Source: Aphanomyces cochlioides (lineage: Eukaryota > Oomycota > Saprolegniomycetes > Saprolegniales > Verrucalvaceae). Taken from it: 64,000 nt of DNA. Position 1 is the first letter of the stretch, and each line of letters opens with the position of its first letter. This document shows positions 33,230 to 44,670 of the stretch, piece after piece. The position numbers and the translations under genes are program-made. The notes under the pieces were generated by a model. The model saw only the letters and a list, made by a program, of their open reading frames with translations, did not search any database and was not told the DNA's origin. Location: NCBI GenBank assembly GCA_019828595.1, contig JAHQRK010000005.1:2170001-2234000 (forward strand), given 5' to 3'.

Positions 33230-36200
33230 TCTCGAAATTGTTGATGATTGTGGCTCCCAACTCCACAGGAGAACGCATTGTGAACCTAGGAGCTCCATAC
33301 GCGTAGATGTAAGATGTATTTAATGACGGCTTCTGTGTTGGGATTTTTATCACGGATGTGAAATGGTTTGACCCAACGCAAGGTGAAGCTCAATTTATGT
33401 TCTATGATTGTCGCGAGCAAGAATACCGAGCCATTAAAATGGAGTGTAGTTTTGTCAAAGACGCCAAAGTAAACTTGATCGGCCAATGTAAGATGAAGCA
33501 ACAATTTGGGCTGATGGCACGATACTCAAAGAGAAACGATATATGCTGGCTGCAAAAAGACGAAGTGTTAATCCCGTTCAAATTGGTTCATGGAATGTAT
33601 CGAAAGCCAGATTGGTGAGAAAGTCAGAAAATGTCTTATACACCACGTCCCAAGTCCAAGAGGAAAAAGTGAATTTACAGGGGGCGACAGCATCCAGGAT
33701 CCCAACCGGATAAGAATTTATATTCAAAGGCTTTCCGGATAAAATCATGTACTTTTTAGTATCCCTGTATTCAAGGTTATTTCTACCCCCATCATCTCTT
33801 GCTGCACAAAGCTTGCCGAAGCAAGGAAGAGTTGCTTACTTTAAAACAACTCCGGTTGACTTGAGAGAAAGGGACTAATATAGAAGCCTCAAATAACTAC
33901 TGTAAGTGTCTTAAGAAAATAGGGTACCTTTGACAATTGATATTCAATATACTTATTAATGAATACAAAATATGCGTAATTAGGATTCAAAATGACAATC
34001 ATTTTCAACATTGTGAAATTGTTTTAAGCAGGCTATCACGCATCAAAGGATATTTGTTATCAGCGAGGATTCTCCTCATTTTGCTCAACTCGACAGTATT
34101 TTTGGATAAAAATTGAAGTCGATTTTGACTAACAGTAAACTATGGAAAAAGGGGTCCTGAATGCTGTCGACCCCTGTTAGAATGTGGCACAGTGGATTGG
34201 CGCATGCCAACATGGAAGCTGTCAAGGACATATTCCGAAATAACGTTGTCGGTGGAATGAAACTACGAAAGATCGATCTATAAGATGATCGAGATTGTTT
34301 AGCATGTGTGGTAGCGAAAATGAAGAAAGTGTCCTTTCGAAACACAGAGCCTTCCCGGGCAAAAATTCCTCTCCATAAAATTGTAACCCCGACATTGTTT
34401 TTATGAGTGGTGTGACGACTCCATCAGAAAAGACATGTTACTTGGCTGTGATTGATGAGGCATCGAGATACATTGCGTAAAAGTCCTCGAAGGAAAGGGG
34501 TAAGCCACAACAGCGTTGATGGGAGCTAAACGAGGAAATCGAACAAGAATTCCAAAAGAGTGTCAGAATTTTGTCGACTGATGACGACAATTGAGCAAGT
34601 CGAAGAGAATTAAGCAACAGTGGTCTCATCCTTATACCCCACAGGAAGTCTGCCTTGTAGACAAGGCAAATTATGTCATTTTAAATAAGACACGAGCAGT
34701 GCTGGTGGCATCTGGAATGCCTTATGAGCTCTGGGGAGGAGCAATTCAGTATGTGGCATACACTAACTATCATACGGCAACAAAGGCACTCAATGGAAAA
34801 CTCCAGTCGAAGGCATATACGGAAATAGACCCAGTATTAAGCATTTGAGACCTTTTGCCTGTGTAGCAATGATGCTCGTTGACAAGAAATATCGAAAAGC
34901 AAAATTATCCCGGCCATGCCTACTAATTGGGTATGATGGCTTAACCCGTGGCTACCGATTACTGAGGCTGACAGCTGGGAAGGTGTGCCTCTTATAATAC
35001 GAGAATGTCAAATGTTATGAAAACTCCACCGTGAAAGCCTCGTATGTTGATCATGTACTTGGTGTTGCACATGGATCCGAAGTGGAGGAAATTCCTGCAG
35101 AAATTCCTTTTATTGTATTGCCGGTTGTGGAGATTTTGGACCACCCAGAAATTGTGGTGACATTGAAAATGAAAGCAAAATTGGTGCAAATTGCCACGAA
35201 AATGCCGAAAGAGACGAAATGTTGAGCATAGACGAAGCACTCCATCCCAGTGAAAGAATCAAGGAGTGTAATGTGTTACACCAGATTTTCATAGAAGTGG
35301 ATGAAATACACCAGGATATCTCTTTAGATGATTCGACATTAGCAGTCAATGATCAAAAAGATCACGAAGGAAATATGGCTGTGAGAAACAATGAAAAGTG
35401 GGAAAGACAAGACAGTAATCGATAGAGGAATGATAGACCACAACGAGAAAGGAAATGACACCAAAGTCGTACAATAACATGAAAGAATTATCCCCATACG
35501 AAGTAAAGAAATGGGAAGCAGCTATGGATAATGAATACAATTCGTTGCTTGAAAATGAAACGTGGATCCTTGTTGAACGCCCAACTGACCGGGTTGTTAT
35601 CAACAATAAATGACTATATAGGATCAAACGAGATCGTGAGGGAAATCTACGATACAAAGTCCGCTTGGTAATTAAAGGACACGAGCAAATTGAATGAATG
35701 GACTTAGATGAAACATTTGTCCCTATTGTCCGATTCGAAACCCTGCGATTCATTGTATTGTATTCAGCCATGAGAGAATGGAAACTCAGGCAATATACCT
35801 TTGTCACTGCTTTTCTCAATGCTGATACGGATGATTTTGATGTATACATGGAGCAGCCAAGAGGCAGAGTAGTCAAAGGCAATGAACGAGTGGTCTGCCT
35901 TCTTCAGAAGAGTCTATGCGGGCTGCATCAAGCTCCATGGGAATGGAATTCGTTACTACATTATTATCTGTTGAGCTTGGGATTTGAAAGATGTGAAAAA
36001 GACTATGATTGTATGTTAAATGAGTGGAAGAAAGCAGAGTGAACAATGTCATTTACCTTACAATCTACGTTGACGATCTTGTGTTGCTTGGAGAAGACGA
36101 ATTAGTTGGTCCAATTGAATGCCACTTGATGTACAAATTCAAAATGACACAAATGGGAGATTTGCGGTAGTTACTTGGCATTGACATTACTATATTCCTG

Positions 36201-37110
36201 GAAAATGACTCAAGTGTTCCAAGCCAATTTCATTTGAGATATTATACGAAAATTTGGAAACTTAAGCATGAATCCCATTGACATACCTCAAGGGAAAGAG
36301 AGAAAACCCCCAGGACCGGAGCAAGAGGATGATTTTGTTGCTGAGGCTTATCCATATCGAAGTTTAGTGGGATGTCGACAATACTTAGTTACTGGTACTC
36401 GCTTGGAGCTTGTCAATGCTGTAAGAATGCTGGCCAAGTACCTAAACAAATACACGATGGCACATTGGAAAATTGCCTTAAGAGTTCTCAAATACCTTGT
36501 TGGAACGGTAAACCATGGTCTTGTATTTGATATCAAAGAAGCTCTAAAGTACGATGGCCTTTGTGTTGAAACTTGGGTTGATAGTGGCTGGACTAATGAT
36601 GAGATCGACAGAAAGTAAATTACAGGATATGTGACAAAAGTGAATGGCTGTACGATTACATCAAAGAGTGAGTAACAAGACATAATTGGAACTAGCACAT
36701 ACCACGCTGAAACGATTGCTGTGAGTACTGCAACTCGGGACATTAGGTGGATTGAACAACTCATAGACGAATGCTATCTCTCGCATGCCCCGTCGAGCTT
36801 AATCTTTGACAATCAGGGGGCAGAACGATTGCGCAACCACCCTGGAAATCATAAACGCACGAAACATATTAAAGTACGACATTTGTATGTGCGCGAATGC
36901 GTTGAAAAATATGGTTCGAAGACATATATTGTTGCTTATAACGCCAATTTGACCGACATGAACACGAAAAGTCACTCTCACGAACGATTATTGGAAATGA
37001 AGACTGCGGACGGAATTGTGGACACGAAATCAATTCTTGAAACCGATTGTAGTCAGCTCCAAAACCGAAAATGGAAATGCAAACAAGCTATGACCATAGC
37101 TTCCGGACTA
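33230..37110 (+). pseudogene. Decayed Ty1/copia retrotransposon
   Basis: Fragments of a copia polyprotein follow in order on the plus strand with many stops and frame changes. They are a protease-like DCGSQLH (about 33245) with a following AKVNLIGQ block (about 33470); integrase core VIDEASRYIA (about 34448); the integrase end HPYTPQ...YELWGGAIQYVAY (34591-34848); reverse transcriptase DETFVPIVRFETLRF...TAFLNAD...YMEQP (35698-36042) with catalytic YVDD at about 36066-36077; an LLGIDI block; then RNase H with STATRDIRWIEQL and RTKHIKVRHLYVRE (36721-37000). A repeat insertion separates protease from integrase. LTRs were not identified. It is clearly non-functional. Confidence 0.87.
33790..34118. 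repeat. Dispersed repeat copy 1, inside the copia remnant
   Basis: This stretch is a diverged inverted copy of 42000-42286 joined to about 42898-42960. Matching landmarks are CATCTCTTG, AGCAAGGAAGAGTTGCT, AATATAGAAGCCTCAAAT, CAAAGGATATTTGT and TTTGGATAAAAAT. It has no MITE at the position where copy 2 is interrupted, so it serves as the empty site. The element type is unknown; a solo LTR or another noncoding element is possible. Confidence 0.72.
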
Positions 37111-37111
37111 A

Positions 37112-38019
37112 GTGTCTGTATCTATGGAAGCCGAGAATGCGAGTTTGACAACAGTTGTAGTTAAGTGTATAAATCCAAGCGAAACGGAGTGTTTGGAAGG
37201 GCTTGAGACAATCCAACTTGAAGAGGGCGAAACATCGTTACAACACTTCTCGACAAAAGTCAAAGATACCATACGATTACATGACATCGACGAAATCTAT
37301 AATGCAGATCAGACAACAATCAACTACGAGTGCGTACCCGACAAGACTCTTGACACAACAGGTGCAAAAAACGTATGGATAAAGTCTTCAGGCCATGAGA
37401 AAGACCGAGTGGATGCGATGCTGTTGGCTGACGCTGCCGGAACGAATTATCAGCTCTTCTTGGTTTTCAAAACGCCTGAGTCATTGAAGACGACGCACCG
37501 CAATGGTTTTGACTCGCGCTTGTGGAAGGAAATCCAAGAGCTTCACGCACAGCACCCATCGCGCATATTTGGGAATCCTTCCGACTGGTGGAATAGTCAG
37601 ATATCCATCAAGTTCTCGCAGTACCATTTTGGACATCGTCGCAACAAGAATCTGAAGAAAATTCTGTTGATGTGGGGTGGTTTGGAGAGCAGTTCACTCC
37701 TGAAGTTTTAGCCGTTGCCAAAGAACTTGACATTATTCTTGAAATATCCCGCCAACCTTCACATGTGTCTTTCAACCTGCAGTCGTCGCGTGGATGAAGC
37801 CCTTGAAGATGGCGCTGCGTAAGCGATGAGTGCAGCATCTTCGCGATGAGATTGAACTCCACAAAAATGGCCCGTTCCGCTTGCGGCGTTCTGATCGCTT
37901 TGACGTCGTTGATTGGGTCAACGAGATATGGGAAGGCATCTTCAAGAAAGTGATCATCGACGGCTTTGAAAAATGTCAGGTGCTTGAAAGCAATGCAAAC
38001 AATGATACGATGGAGGTGG
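37112..38019 (+). pseudogene. pogo-like (DDE_1) transposase fragment, interrupted by LINE copy E
   Basis: Residues DEIYNADQTTINY (first catalytic Asp) and a following GTNYQLFLVFKT block identify the DDE_1/pogo-CENPB nuclease fold. The frame shifts near 37665 to continue as EQFTPEVLAVAKELDIILE, then breaks again before LRDEIELHKNGPFRL...DVVDWVNEIWEG. The N-terminal DNA-binding domain is missing. The reading frame is cut by LINE E at 38019 and resumes after the LINE at 41343 with IESQNKQKSQ. Non-functional. Confidence 0.78.
38005..38019. repeat. Target-site duplication of LINE E, left
   Basis: ATACGATGGAGGTGG, identical to 41328-41342. The final GG overlaps the first two bases of the LINE palindrome. 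Confidence 0.95.
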
Positions 38020-41000
38020 TTAAATGAGTTGTATTAACCTTATTTTTGAGCAAAGGCCCTAATGACTTACTAATTTGCCTCGAACTGTATAAATAGAATT
38101 TGGAAAACAGAATATGGCAAAGTGGTCATTGAACAGGAGATGAAGTGAGTGAGCCGTCAGCTCTCTCATGAAACGACGCTGTCAGGAATGATGTGTTGAC
38201 GTAACCAGGGGTCCGAAGATAGATGCTTGAGCACATTGAATACCTTGGTGTATCCCTTCTTGAGAGGGAGATCAACCAGGAGCTGTTGTAGATGTAGCTT
38301 GATCAAAGAGGCAGCATGAATGGCAACTTCCATCGGACTCTTCGCTGTGAGGTCGGGTCGAAAGGTGCGATCGGCACGTTGGAGCCATATTTGATAATAC
38401 ACGCAGGCTCGGACAATCGGCCAGATCTTCAGATAGCCACGGATGTAGTATCCATCGGACGGCTTGGGCGTCTCGTAGAACATTTCCAGACACGTGGACG
38501 GAAAGGAACACTCGAGCAGTCGCTGGATTGTCTTGAAGGAATACCAAACAGATTGACCATATCCACAAGAGAACAGGAAATGCTCGTACGTCTCATTGAC
38601 ACGACAGAAGACACACGTCGGCTTGGGGTCTTGGTACTGAAACAGATATTGCATGGCGTTGGCGCGGAGAAGGGTCTTGAAAATGAACTCTCCATATCGA
38701 GGGAGAATGTGGTCGGGTTGGAGGAAGGTGGCAAGTTGGGTAAGGCGCTTGGGGTCTTCGTAAAAGTTGGATGGCAGATTGAGATGCTTGGTAGGAAGAA
38801 TGGACGAGCTGACAGCTGGAGAAGCTCTGATCTTAGCCGATTTCGAAGTCGCAAGCGCCAACAAGATCGGACTCGAGTCAGGGTGAATTATCCAGTGCCA
38901 TTCCATCCATTCAGAGCTAGGCGTCGGCAAGTGGAACACGGGAGCATCCTCTTCAGAAACAATCTCAAACAATCGTGATAACTTGGTCACCAAGATTGAG
39001 ATCCATTGTTTCGTTGGAGGGACAAAATTGGCTTGGCGGCAGGCACGGTTGATTTTGTCGAACAAGATCGAAGCTGGCCAAACTCGCTGACACGGAGTCA
39101 ACAAATGCGACAACTTCGTGATGTGAAGCGACGCCAATACATTGGCTTGGTCTTGCGTCGATGTAGAGCACTGATCGTATAGGTCTTCGAGTCCAGGCAG
39201 ATAAGAGTTGTGCCAAAGGGGAACATCCAAAGATGAGATGTGATTTGGACAGCCGTACGGAGTCCAGCGGGATTCAAACCAGCTACTCAATAAGGCTTTC
39301 CACATTGGAGTGATATTGGGATTCTTGTACAGTTGTCTGATGAATGCAGAAGAGCCATTTGCCAAGAGGAGATCTCGGGGGGAACCCCATGGATGAAAAG
39401 CCTTCTCGAGGAGAGTATAGCCCGGCGTAATCCAGGCGGACATGGCAGACTTGCGGGGTGGGGTGGTGATGGCTTGAATGCATCTGATCATGACAGAGCG
39501 GTTGTGTTGTTGCCATAAAGCAAGTGCATGGTGCAGGCCTAAGCCACCGGACTTCTTCGGCATGAATAGGATCTCCTTTTTGATCAAACGGAGGCCATGG
39601 ACAGAGGAGGATGGGTTGATTTCTTCACCATGCATAAATTGAAGCATGGCCTTGTCGATCTTTTTGGCCAGGTCTTTGTCGGCAGGGACAAAAGCCAGTT
39701 GGTACCATAACACAGGCAGACATATGCTGTGCAGGATAGTGACTTTTCCGGCCATGGTTCGAGCCTTGTAGAGCCACAAAGACAAGCGAGCCACAAACTT
39801 CTCAAACACGTAATTGAAACGTGCCAATGGAGAAAGATTGGGCGCAACCAAGATACCAAGAGCCTTCACGGGACTGTCGGAAGTAACTTGTAGTGAGGCA
39901 AGGTTCCCATTCAACTGGCTGTAGGTCAGAATTTGGGTCTTGTCTACGTTGAGTCGGAAACCAGACTTGTCGCAAAAGGTTTGAACCAATGCAAGCTGCC
40001 GGTGGAGGCACGTCTCATTTGCCGCATAGAGTTGCGAGTCGTCGGCAAAGTAACTCCCAGTGTGGTAGCGATCCCCACACTTGATGCCATAGTTGGAGTG
40101 TTGCCGTAGGAGTTGGCACATCGGTTCCAAAGCGATCACAAACAGAAGTGGCGACAGTGGATCACCTTGCAACACACCGCGTGAGATGTGAACTGGCTTG
40201 GACAAGAAGCCGTTCACCAAGATGCGAGACTTGCGGCCCGAGTACAGTACGCGAACCATGTCAACAAAGGTTTCGGGAAAGCCATAGTGACGGAGGACGC
40301 GGAGCAAGTACGCGTGGTCCACGCGATCAAAAGCTTTCTCAAAGTCAAGCAGTGCCACCATCGAGGACGGACTGTGTAGTTTGATGTGGTGCAGCATGTC
40401 ATCCAGTCGTGCAATATTGGTTTGGATATTGCTTCGACGGATAAAGCCTTGCTGGTCCGGGTGGATGATGTGTCGAATGTGGCGCTGGAGTCGATAAGCC
40501 AGGATACTCGTCAGGATTTTCACATCCGTGTTGAGTAGGCTAATGGGCCGATAGTTCTTGGCTTGTGACTTGGGGCCTTTCTTGTGCAGCAACACCAGCG
40601 TACTGACAAGTTGCATGGGAGTCAAGCGAGGGTGAGAATGGAGCTGGTGTGTGAATAGCAGCTCCAATACCAACGACCACTTGTGAGGTGCAAGTTTGAG
40701 GACTTCGAATGGCAGAGCGTTGGGACCTGGCGCTGAGTTCGAACTGCTGTGTCGAATAGCATGATAGAACTCGTTGGCGCGCAAGGGAGCCGACAGCTCT
40801 TTCTGGACTTGCTCTGGCAGTTGCTTGTGTCGAGTCAATGGGGTCAGAAATGACGACACTTCGTCTCCAGATCGCTGCACCTCGGGAGCTGCAAACAAGT
40901 CCTTGTAGTAGTCGACCAGGACGTCAGACATGCCTTGTTGATTGGAGACAACATTTCCATTGACATCCACCAACTCTTTGAAGACTGTCTTCTTCAAGGG

Positions 41001-41327
41001 GGTAGGGACAGGGGACATGAAGTGGAACTTGGACGAGCGCTCTGCTTTATACAAGTGAAGTTGGAACGCCTGGTCTTGACGAAACTGCTTGTCTCGATCT
41101 TGCAGCTCGTGAATTTGCTTTTGAAGGTCTCGCACTCGATCCACCAGCACTGAATCTTGACGCATGTTGGGGACTTGCAAAAGCGAAGCGATCTCGACAG
41201 CTAACTTCTTCAACGGCAGACGTTGTTTCTCCAATCGTTGAGAATGGAATTCTTTGAGTTGGGAGCGGATATCATTGACCAGTATGTCGTAGGCCTTGGA
41301 GATATTGTGGAATGTTGGAGACTTGTA
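38018..41327 (-). mobile_element. LINE copy E: 5'-truncated insertion with a 15-bp target-site duplication
   Basis: The 3' palindrome is at 38018-38039 and the 5' edge is at about 41326, inside ORF2 just before KSPTFHNISKAYD. It is flanked by the 15-bp direct repeat ATACGATGGAGGTGG (38005-38019 and 41328-41342). One untemplated-looking A (41327) lies at the 5' join. It inserted into the pogo-like transposase. Same family as the 10-26 kb array. Confidence 0.95.
38166..41326 (-). CDS. LINE copy E ORF2: reverse transcriptase and C-terminal domain, intact frame
   Basis: About 1,053 LINE-derived codons are uninterrupted, unlike copies B and C; the frame lacks all three indels seen there. Motifs in order are YRPISLLN, LDFEKAFDRV, GVLQGDPLSPLL, YFADD and the C-x2-C-x7-H-x4-C zinc motif near the C-terminus. 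The endonuclease domain is lost by 5' truncation and the first codons of the open frame come from the target site, so the copy should not be autonomous. It shows the ancestral reading frame of the family's source gene. Confidence 0.9.
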
Positions 41328-41342
41328 ATACGATGGAGGTGG
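41328..41342. repeat. Target-site duplication of LINE E, right
   Basis: ATACGATGGAGGTGG, identical to 38005-38019. Confidence 0.95.
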
Positions 41343-41460
41343 CAATCGAAAGTCAAAATAAACAAAAATCTCAGTCCATTATGCATTTATTCATAAAACA
41401 ATTTGCAGATTCAAAACACAAACACTGTGCCCAGTTTGCACGCGCTCGTATCCGGTCCAG
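41343..41460 (+). pseudogene. C-terminal remainder of the pogo-like transposase
   Basis: Directly after the right target duplication the frame of the 37.8-38.0 kb fragment continues (AIESQNKQKSQSIMHLFIK) and runs to a stop near 41465. Together with the left part it marks the interrupted target gene of LINE copy E. Confidence 0.6.
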
Positions 41461-41999
41461 CAATATCATGGACTAGGCCGAAGCGGGTCCATGACTACTG
41501 AGTTCGAGGTCCTTTTGACACGTCACCCATAATTTGGACAAGGTTTTGAGATGGCAAATTGGACAATGAGGCTTCGCTTTCTATATTCTTTGAAAGTTGA
41601 TGACTACGATGTGTTGAGTCAAGAAAGCTCAATCAATCAATTAACTTGATTGATGTAAGAAATTCCAAGCAGTGAGAATTGACCCTAGATTTGATTACCC
41701 TTTTCATTGTATATACATACACAGTGACTCATAGCAGTTTCAAATTGTTCATGCTTCATAAATCTATATGCTTTATATTTTCATATTCAATTATATTCAC
41801 AATATAATTTCAAAGAGGTTGTCGGGTCTTTGCTTATCAGATGAGTCATTCGCCTGCAGAAAATTTTACACTTGACCCCCGCTTCGCTCCGGCGAGCTCA
41901 ATTTTCTGGGCAAATGTCTGGTGTCCCTCACGTGCATTTAATTAGGATATCCTTGTTTCGTGAAATTAGTTTTGACCAATAGTTTTACTGGATTTGTTT
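41461..41999. other. Noncoding A/T-rich region
   Basis: No coding signal. It lies between the pogo remnant and dispersed repeat copy 2. Confidence 0.4.
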
Positions 42000-42286
42000 C
42001 GTAAAACCCAAATGTTGGTATATTTTTATCCGAAAATATCATCGAGTCAAGTGCAATGAGGAGGATCCCCGCTTAAGACAAATATCCTTGGATGCGTGAA
42101 AGTCTGCTTAAATTCGACAAAGTTGAAAGGGATTGTCACTCTGAGTCCTGATTATGCATAAATTGCATAAAATAATAAGCAAGAAGGAAATTAATATTCA
42201 AAGGTACGATAATTTCTATTAGACACTTGGTAATTTGAGGCTCCTATATTAGCTCCGTCTTCTCAATTCAACAAGAACCGTTTTAA
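42000..42286. repeat. Dispersed repeat copy 2 (inverted relative to copy 1), left part
   Basis: The reverse complement matches 33843-34118 with moderate divergence. The repeat is interrupted at 42287 by a MITE and continues at 42898 to about 42960, where it again matches 33790-33840. Confidence 0.72.
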
Positions 42287-42897
42287 GGGCCAGTTCCAAG
42301 TAAACAAAAAATCAGACGCAGCCAATCAAAATCGCTTCCGTCTGATAGAATTTCCAGTTTTGTTTTATCAGGTCAGGGACCTCATAATCGTCTGATAGCG
42401 TGACGCGCGACATTCTGCACACATAATTGGTTGAAAAGGTCTGTTCTTTCAACCAATCTTTCCCGTTGGCCTTAGGCAATCGGCAATGAACACGTCAATT
42501 GCGCTTTCAGAAGTTATTAAAATTATTAATTTTTTTATAAATAATATAACAAAGGGGCAAAAATAAATAAAACTACGTCACAATACAGCAGCTGCGATTG
42601 CTGCAGCTACTGCTTCGACCACGGATGGACGGAGTACCACCGTCGTAGAGCATGTCAAGCTTGGCTTGCATGATCAGGACTTGCTGCTGGAGTTCCTTCT
42701 TGGTCGGAGCTTTGGCTCCTCCTCTTCGACTGCCATCCATCTCCACCACAATGTTTGAAAATGAATAATAAGCAGCCAATAACCAAGCAAGAAGCTATTG
42801 ACCAATTAGATAACAGTTCTGTATTGGACCTCGTATCAGAGAAAATCTACTTGGAACTGATTTGGCGTCAAATTTCACTTTTACTTGAAACTGGCCC
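42287..42897. mobile_element. MITE, PIF/Harbinger (Tourist) type, 611 bp
   Basis: The left end GGGCCAGTTCCAAGTAAA pairs with the right end (reverse complement GGGCCAGTTTCAAGTAAA). It is flanked by TAA on both sides (42284-42286 and 42898-42900). The insertion is confirmed by the uninterrupted paralogous repeat at 33.8-34.1 kb. Inside are hairpins ATCAGACG...CGTCTGAT (about 42313-42346) and ATTGGTTGAAA...TTTCAACCAAT (about 42426-42457). A minus-strand ORF of 68 codons (42573-42779), with KAPTKKELQQQVLIMQAKLDM, may be a leftover of an element-encoded protein. Confidence 0.87.
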
Positions 42898-43132
42898 TAA
42901 CTGTAAGTTAGCAACTCTTTCTTGCTTTGGCAAGTTTAGTGCCACAAGAGACGATGGAGTAGTGATAATATTGACAAACGTCCTTGATAAATCTCTATTC
43001 TTGACCTTACAAATGCTACGTGTGGTATGGTCAAATACTACGTGTGGTATCTCAACAATTACCCAAGTGGTGAATGCAATGTAATGTTTATCATCGATTA
43101 TGCAGCTGGAGTGAAGTCTACATGAAGCTGAA

Positions 43133-43903
43133 TCACTTTTCAATGTGCACAGTCAAGCAATTTCGACCACTCTTTGGACCACATAAAGCATAAAACTCAT
43201 TGGTTGGAACGTTAGAGTATTTGATGCAGTAGTACACTGCATGTTGTTTGCAAATACAGCAACGTCGCTGGACTCTCTGCTTCTTTATTTGCTGCTTCTT
43301 GTAGCAAGCAAGATCGCGCAACAGCAGCAGACTATGCCTTTCATCGATAGTACGCAGTGGTTCTTCATTTCCACGAGCCCGTTTTTGTGAACAGGACTCT
43401 AGAATGTAGTTGTTGAAGATTAATTCAGACGCAAGAGCAGATATAAATGTTGGATAGTCGTCGACTTCATGACCAAGTTCCTCACATGTATGTTTGAATG
43501 CCAAATATGGCCAGTCGCAATTATCCCCAAAAACGACGAGAACACTCTGTGCCACTATTTCCTTGTGGCCCACTCAGATTCAATTAACTTGCCGTAAATG
43601 GTTGTGAACGTCAATGACCGAAAAATTCTTGTAGAAAAGTTGAATCATTTGAGGTCGATCAACTGTAAATGCCATTTTTTTGCGTCTCAGATATGGTGCT
43701 CCGTTTACTACAACCTTTCTGTAGCGATGTTTGATGCATGGTTCACAAGGAGCGGTGGTTCCGCGGTTTGATATTATCATTTTTGTCTTCTTATCTTTCC
43801 AGCACAAGGCATACATTGGAGAGTTGTCGGCTGTGGCACTTTCATACACAATAAAATGTCCATGGGGTGGTAGAGTATTTGACCATTCCTTCAAAACTTT
43901 CAT
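43133..43903 (-). pseudogene. piggyBac-like transposase C-terminal fragment
   Basis: One reading frame is broken by two in-frame TGA codons at about 43574-43582. Upstream part: an LPPHGHFIVYES block, MYALCWKDKKTKMIIS, and YKNFSVIDVHNHLRQ, the end of the DDE_Tnp_1_7 nuclease. Downstream part: a C-terminal cysteine-rich segment (RRCCICKQHAVYYC...CGPKSGRNCLTVH) typical of piggyBac transposases. The N-terminus, including the first catalytic Asp residues, is missing because the gypsy-like LTR begins at 43921. Confidence 0.8.
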
Positions 43904-43920
43904 TGGAGATTCGCGTGTGG

Positions 43921-44197
43921 TGTAGTGCGGCCGGGAGAGGGAGAGCAGCTTCCAGGCACGCCGCGGCTGAGTGGACCGAGACTTTGAGGTGGCAAAATGG
44001 AAACTGAGATTAGAGAAACTTATCTATTCTACTTCTGGTCGATCGCACGTCGTGTATCGGATTGAGGTGCGTCACGCGACTGAAACCTTGAGGTGGTAGT
44101 TCTGTTCGGCGGGGGAGATGGTCACAAGGGGGTGATATGAGCGGGTGACGCGACAAGTACAGACAAGCAACATGGGGGATTGTGCGATATCACTACA
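43921..44197 (-). repeat. LTR of the gypsy-like element (its 3' LTR)
   Basis: 277 bp bounded by TGTAGTG and CACTACA. On the minus strand it is directly preceded by a purine run (GAAAAGGGGTG, at 44198 upward), as expected for the polypurine tract next to a 3' LTR. It sits at the border with the piggyBac remnant. The matching 5' LTR was not found in the window. Confidence 0.75.
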
Positions 44198-44339
44198 CAC
44201 CCCTTTTCGAGAGTTTGTTCGAGACCTTTGATTGCCGCTGGCGCTTTAGCTGATCTATTGGGCCATTTGCGTCAAGTGGAAATGTGGTTTGTAGAGCCTT
44301 GTACATGGCGAAGTCGGGATGGTCTCGTGCGAGTTTTGA

Positions 44340-44670
44340 CACCTTTGCGTTGACAAATTATTTGAATATCGCGAAAACATCTTCACAGAGGTGGAGGGCC
44401 GGCTTCCACGTGGTTTCGTCATCCATGCCGAGCCAAATTACTTGGCATTCGTAGCTTTTCGGTCGTGTTACAACGAAGGTCCACGATCTTCTTGACTTCG
44501 TTCCAATAGAGCAAAATTTAATAGAATCGAGCAACTCGCGAGATAACTCCAATTGGAGATTGTTCGTGTAATGACCCACGGTCCATCCCATGCGTAGTGT
44601 CTTCGGAAAAGAGGTTGCACGTTTTAATACAAGGACAAAATTGCCGACAGAGAATTGCTGGGGTATGGAG
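44340..44670 (-). pseudogene. Gypsy-like pol C-terminal tail
   Basis: The minus frame starts with PQQFSVGNFVLVLKR (the post-integrase VGDFVL-type block). After a frame change it ends in YECQVIWLGMDDETTWKP and LCEDVF, a chromodomain-like C-terminus. It is separated from its upstream integrase part (47029-47500) by the hAT insertion; the reading frame is continuous when the hAT element and one target duplication are ignored. Confidence 0.72.

Noticed and set aside
33790..34118. Copia LTR
   Set aside because: The repeat lies between protease and integrase remnants, not at the element ends, so it is an insertion rather than the copia LTR.
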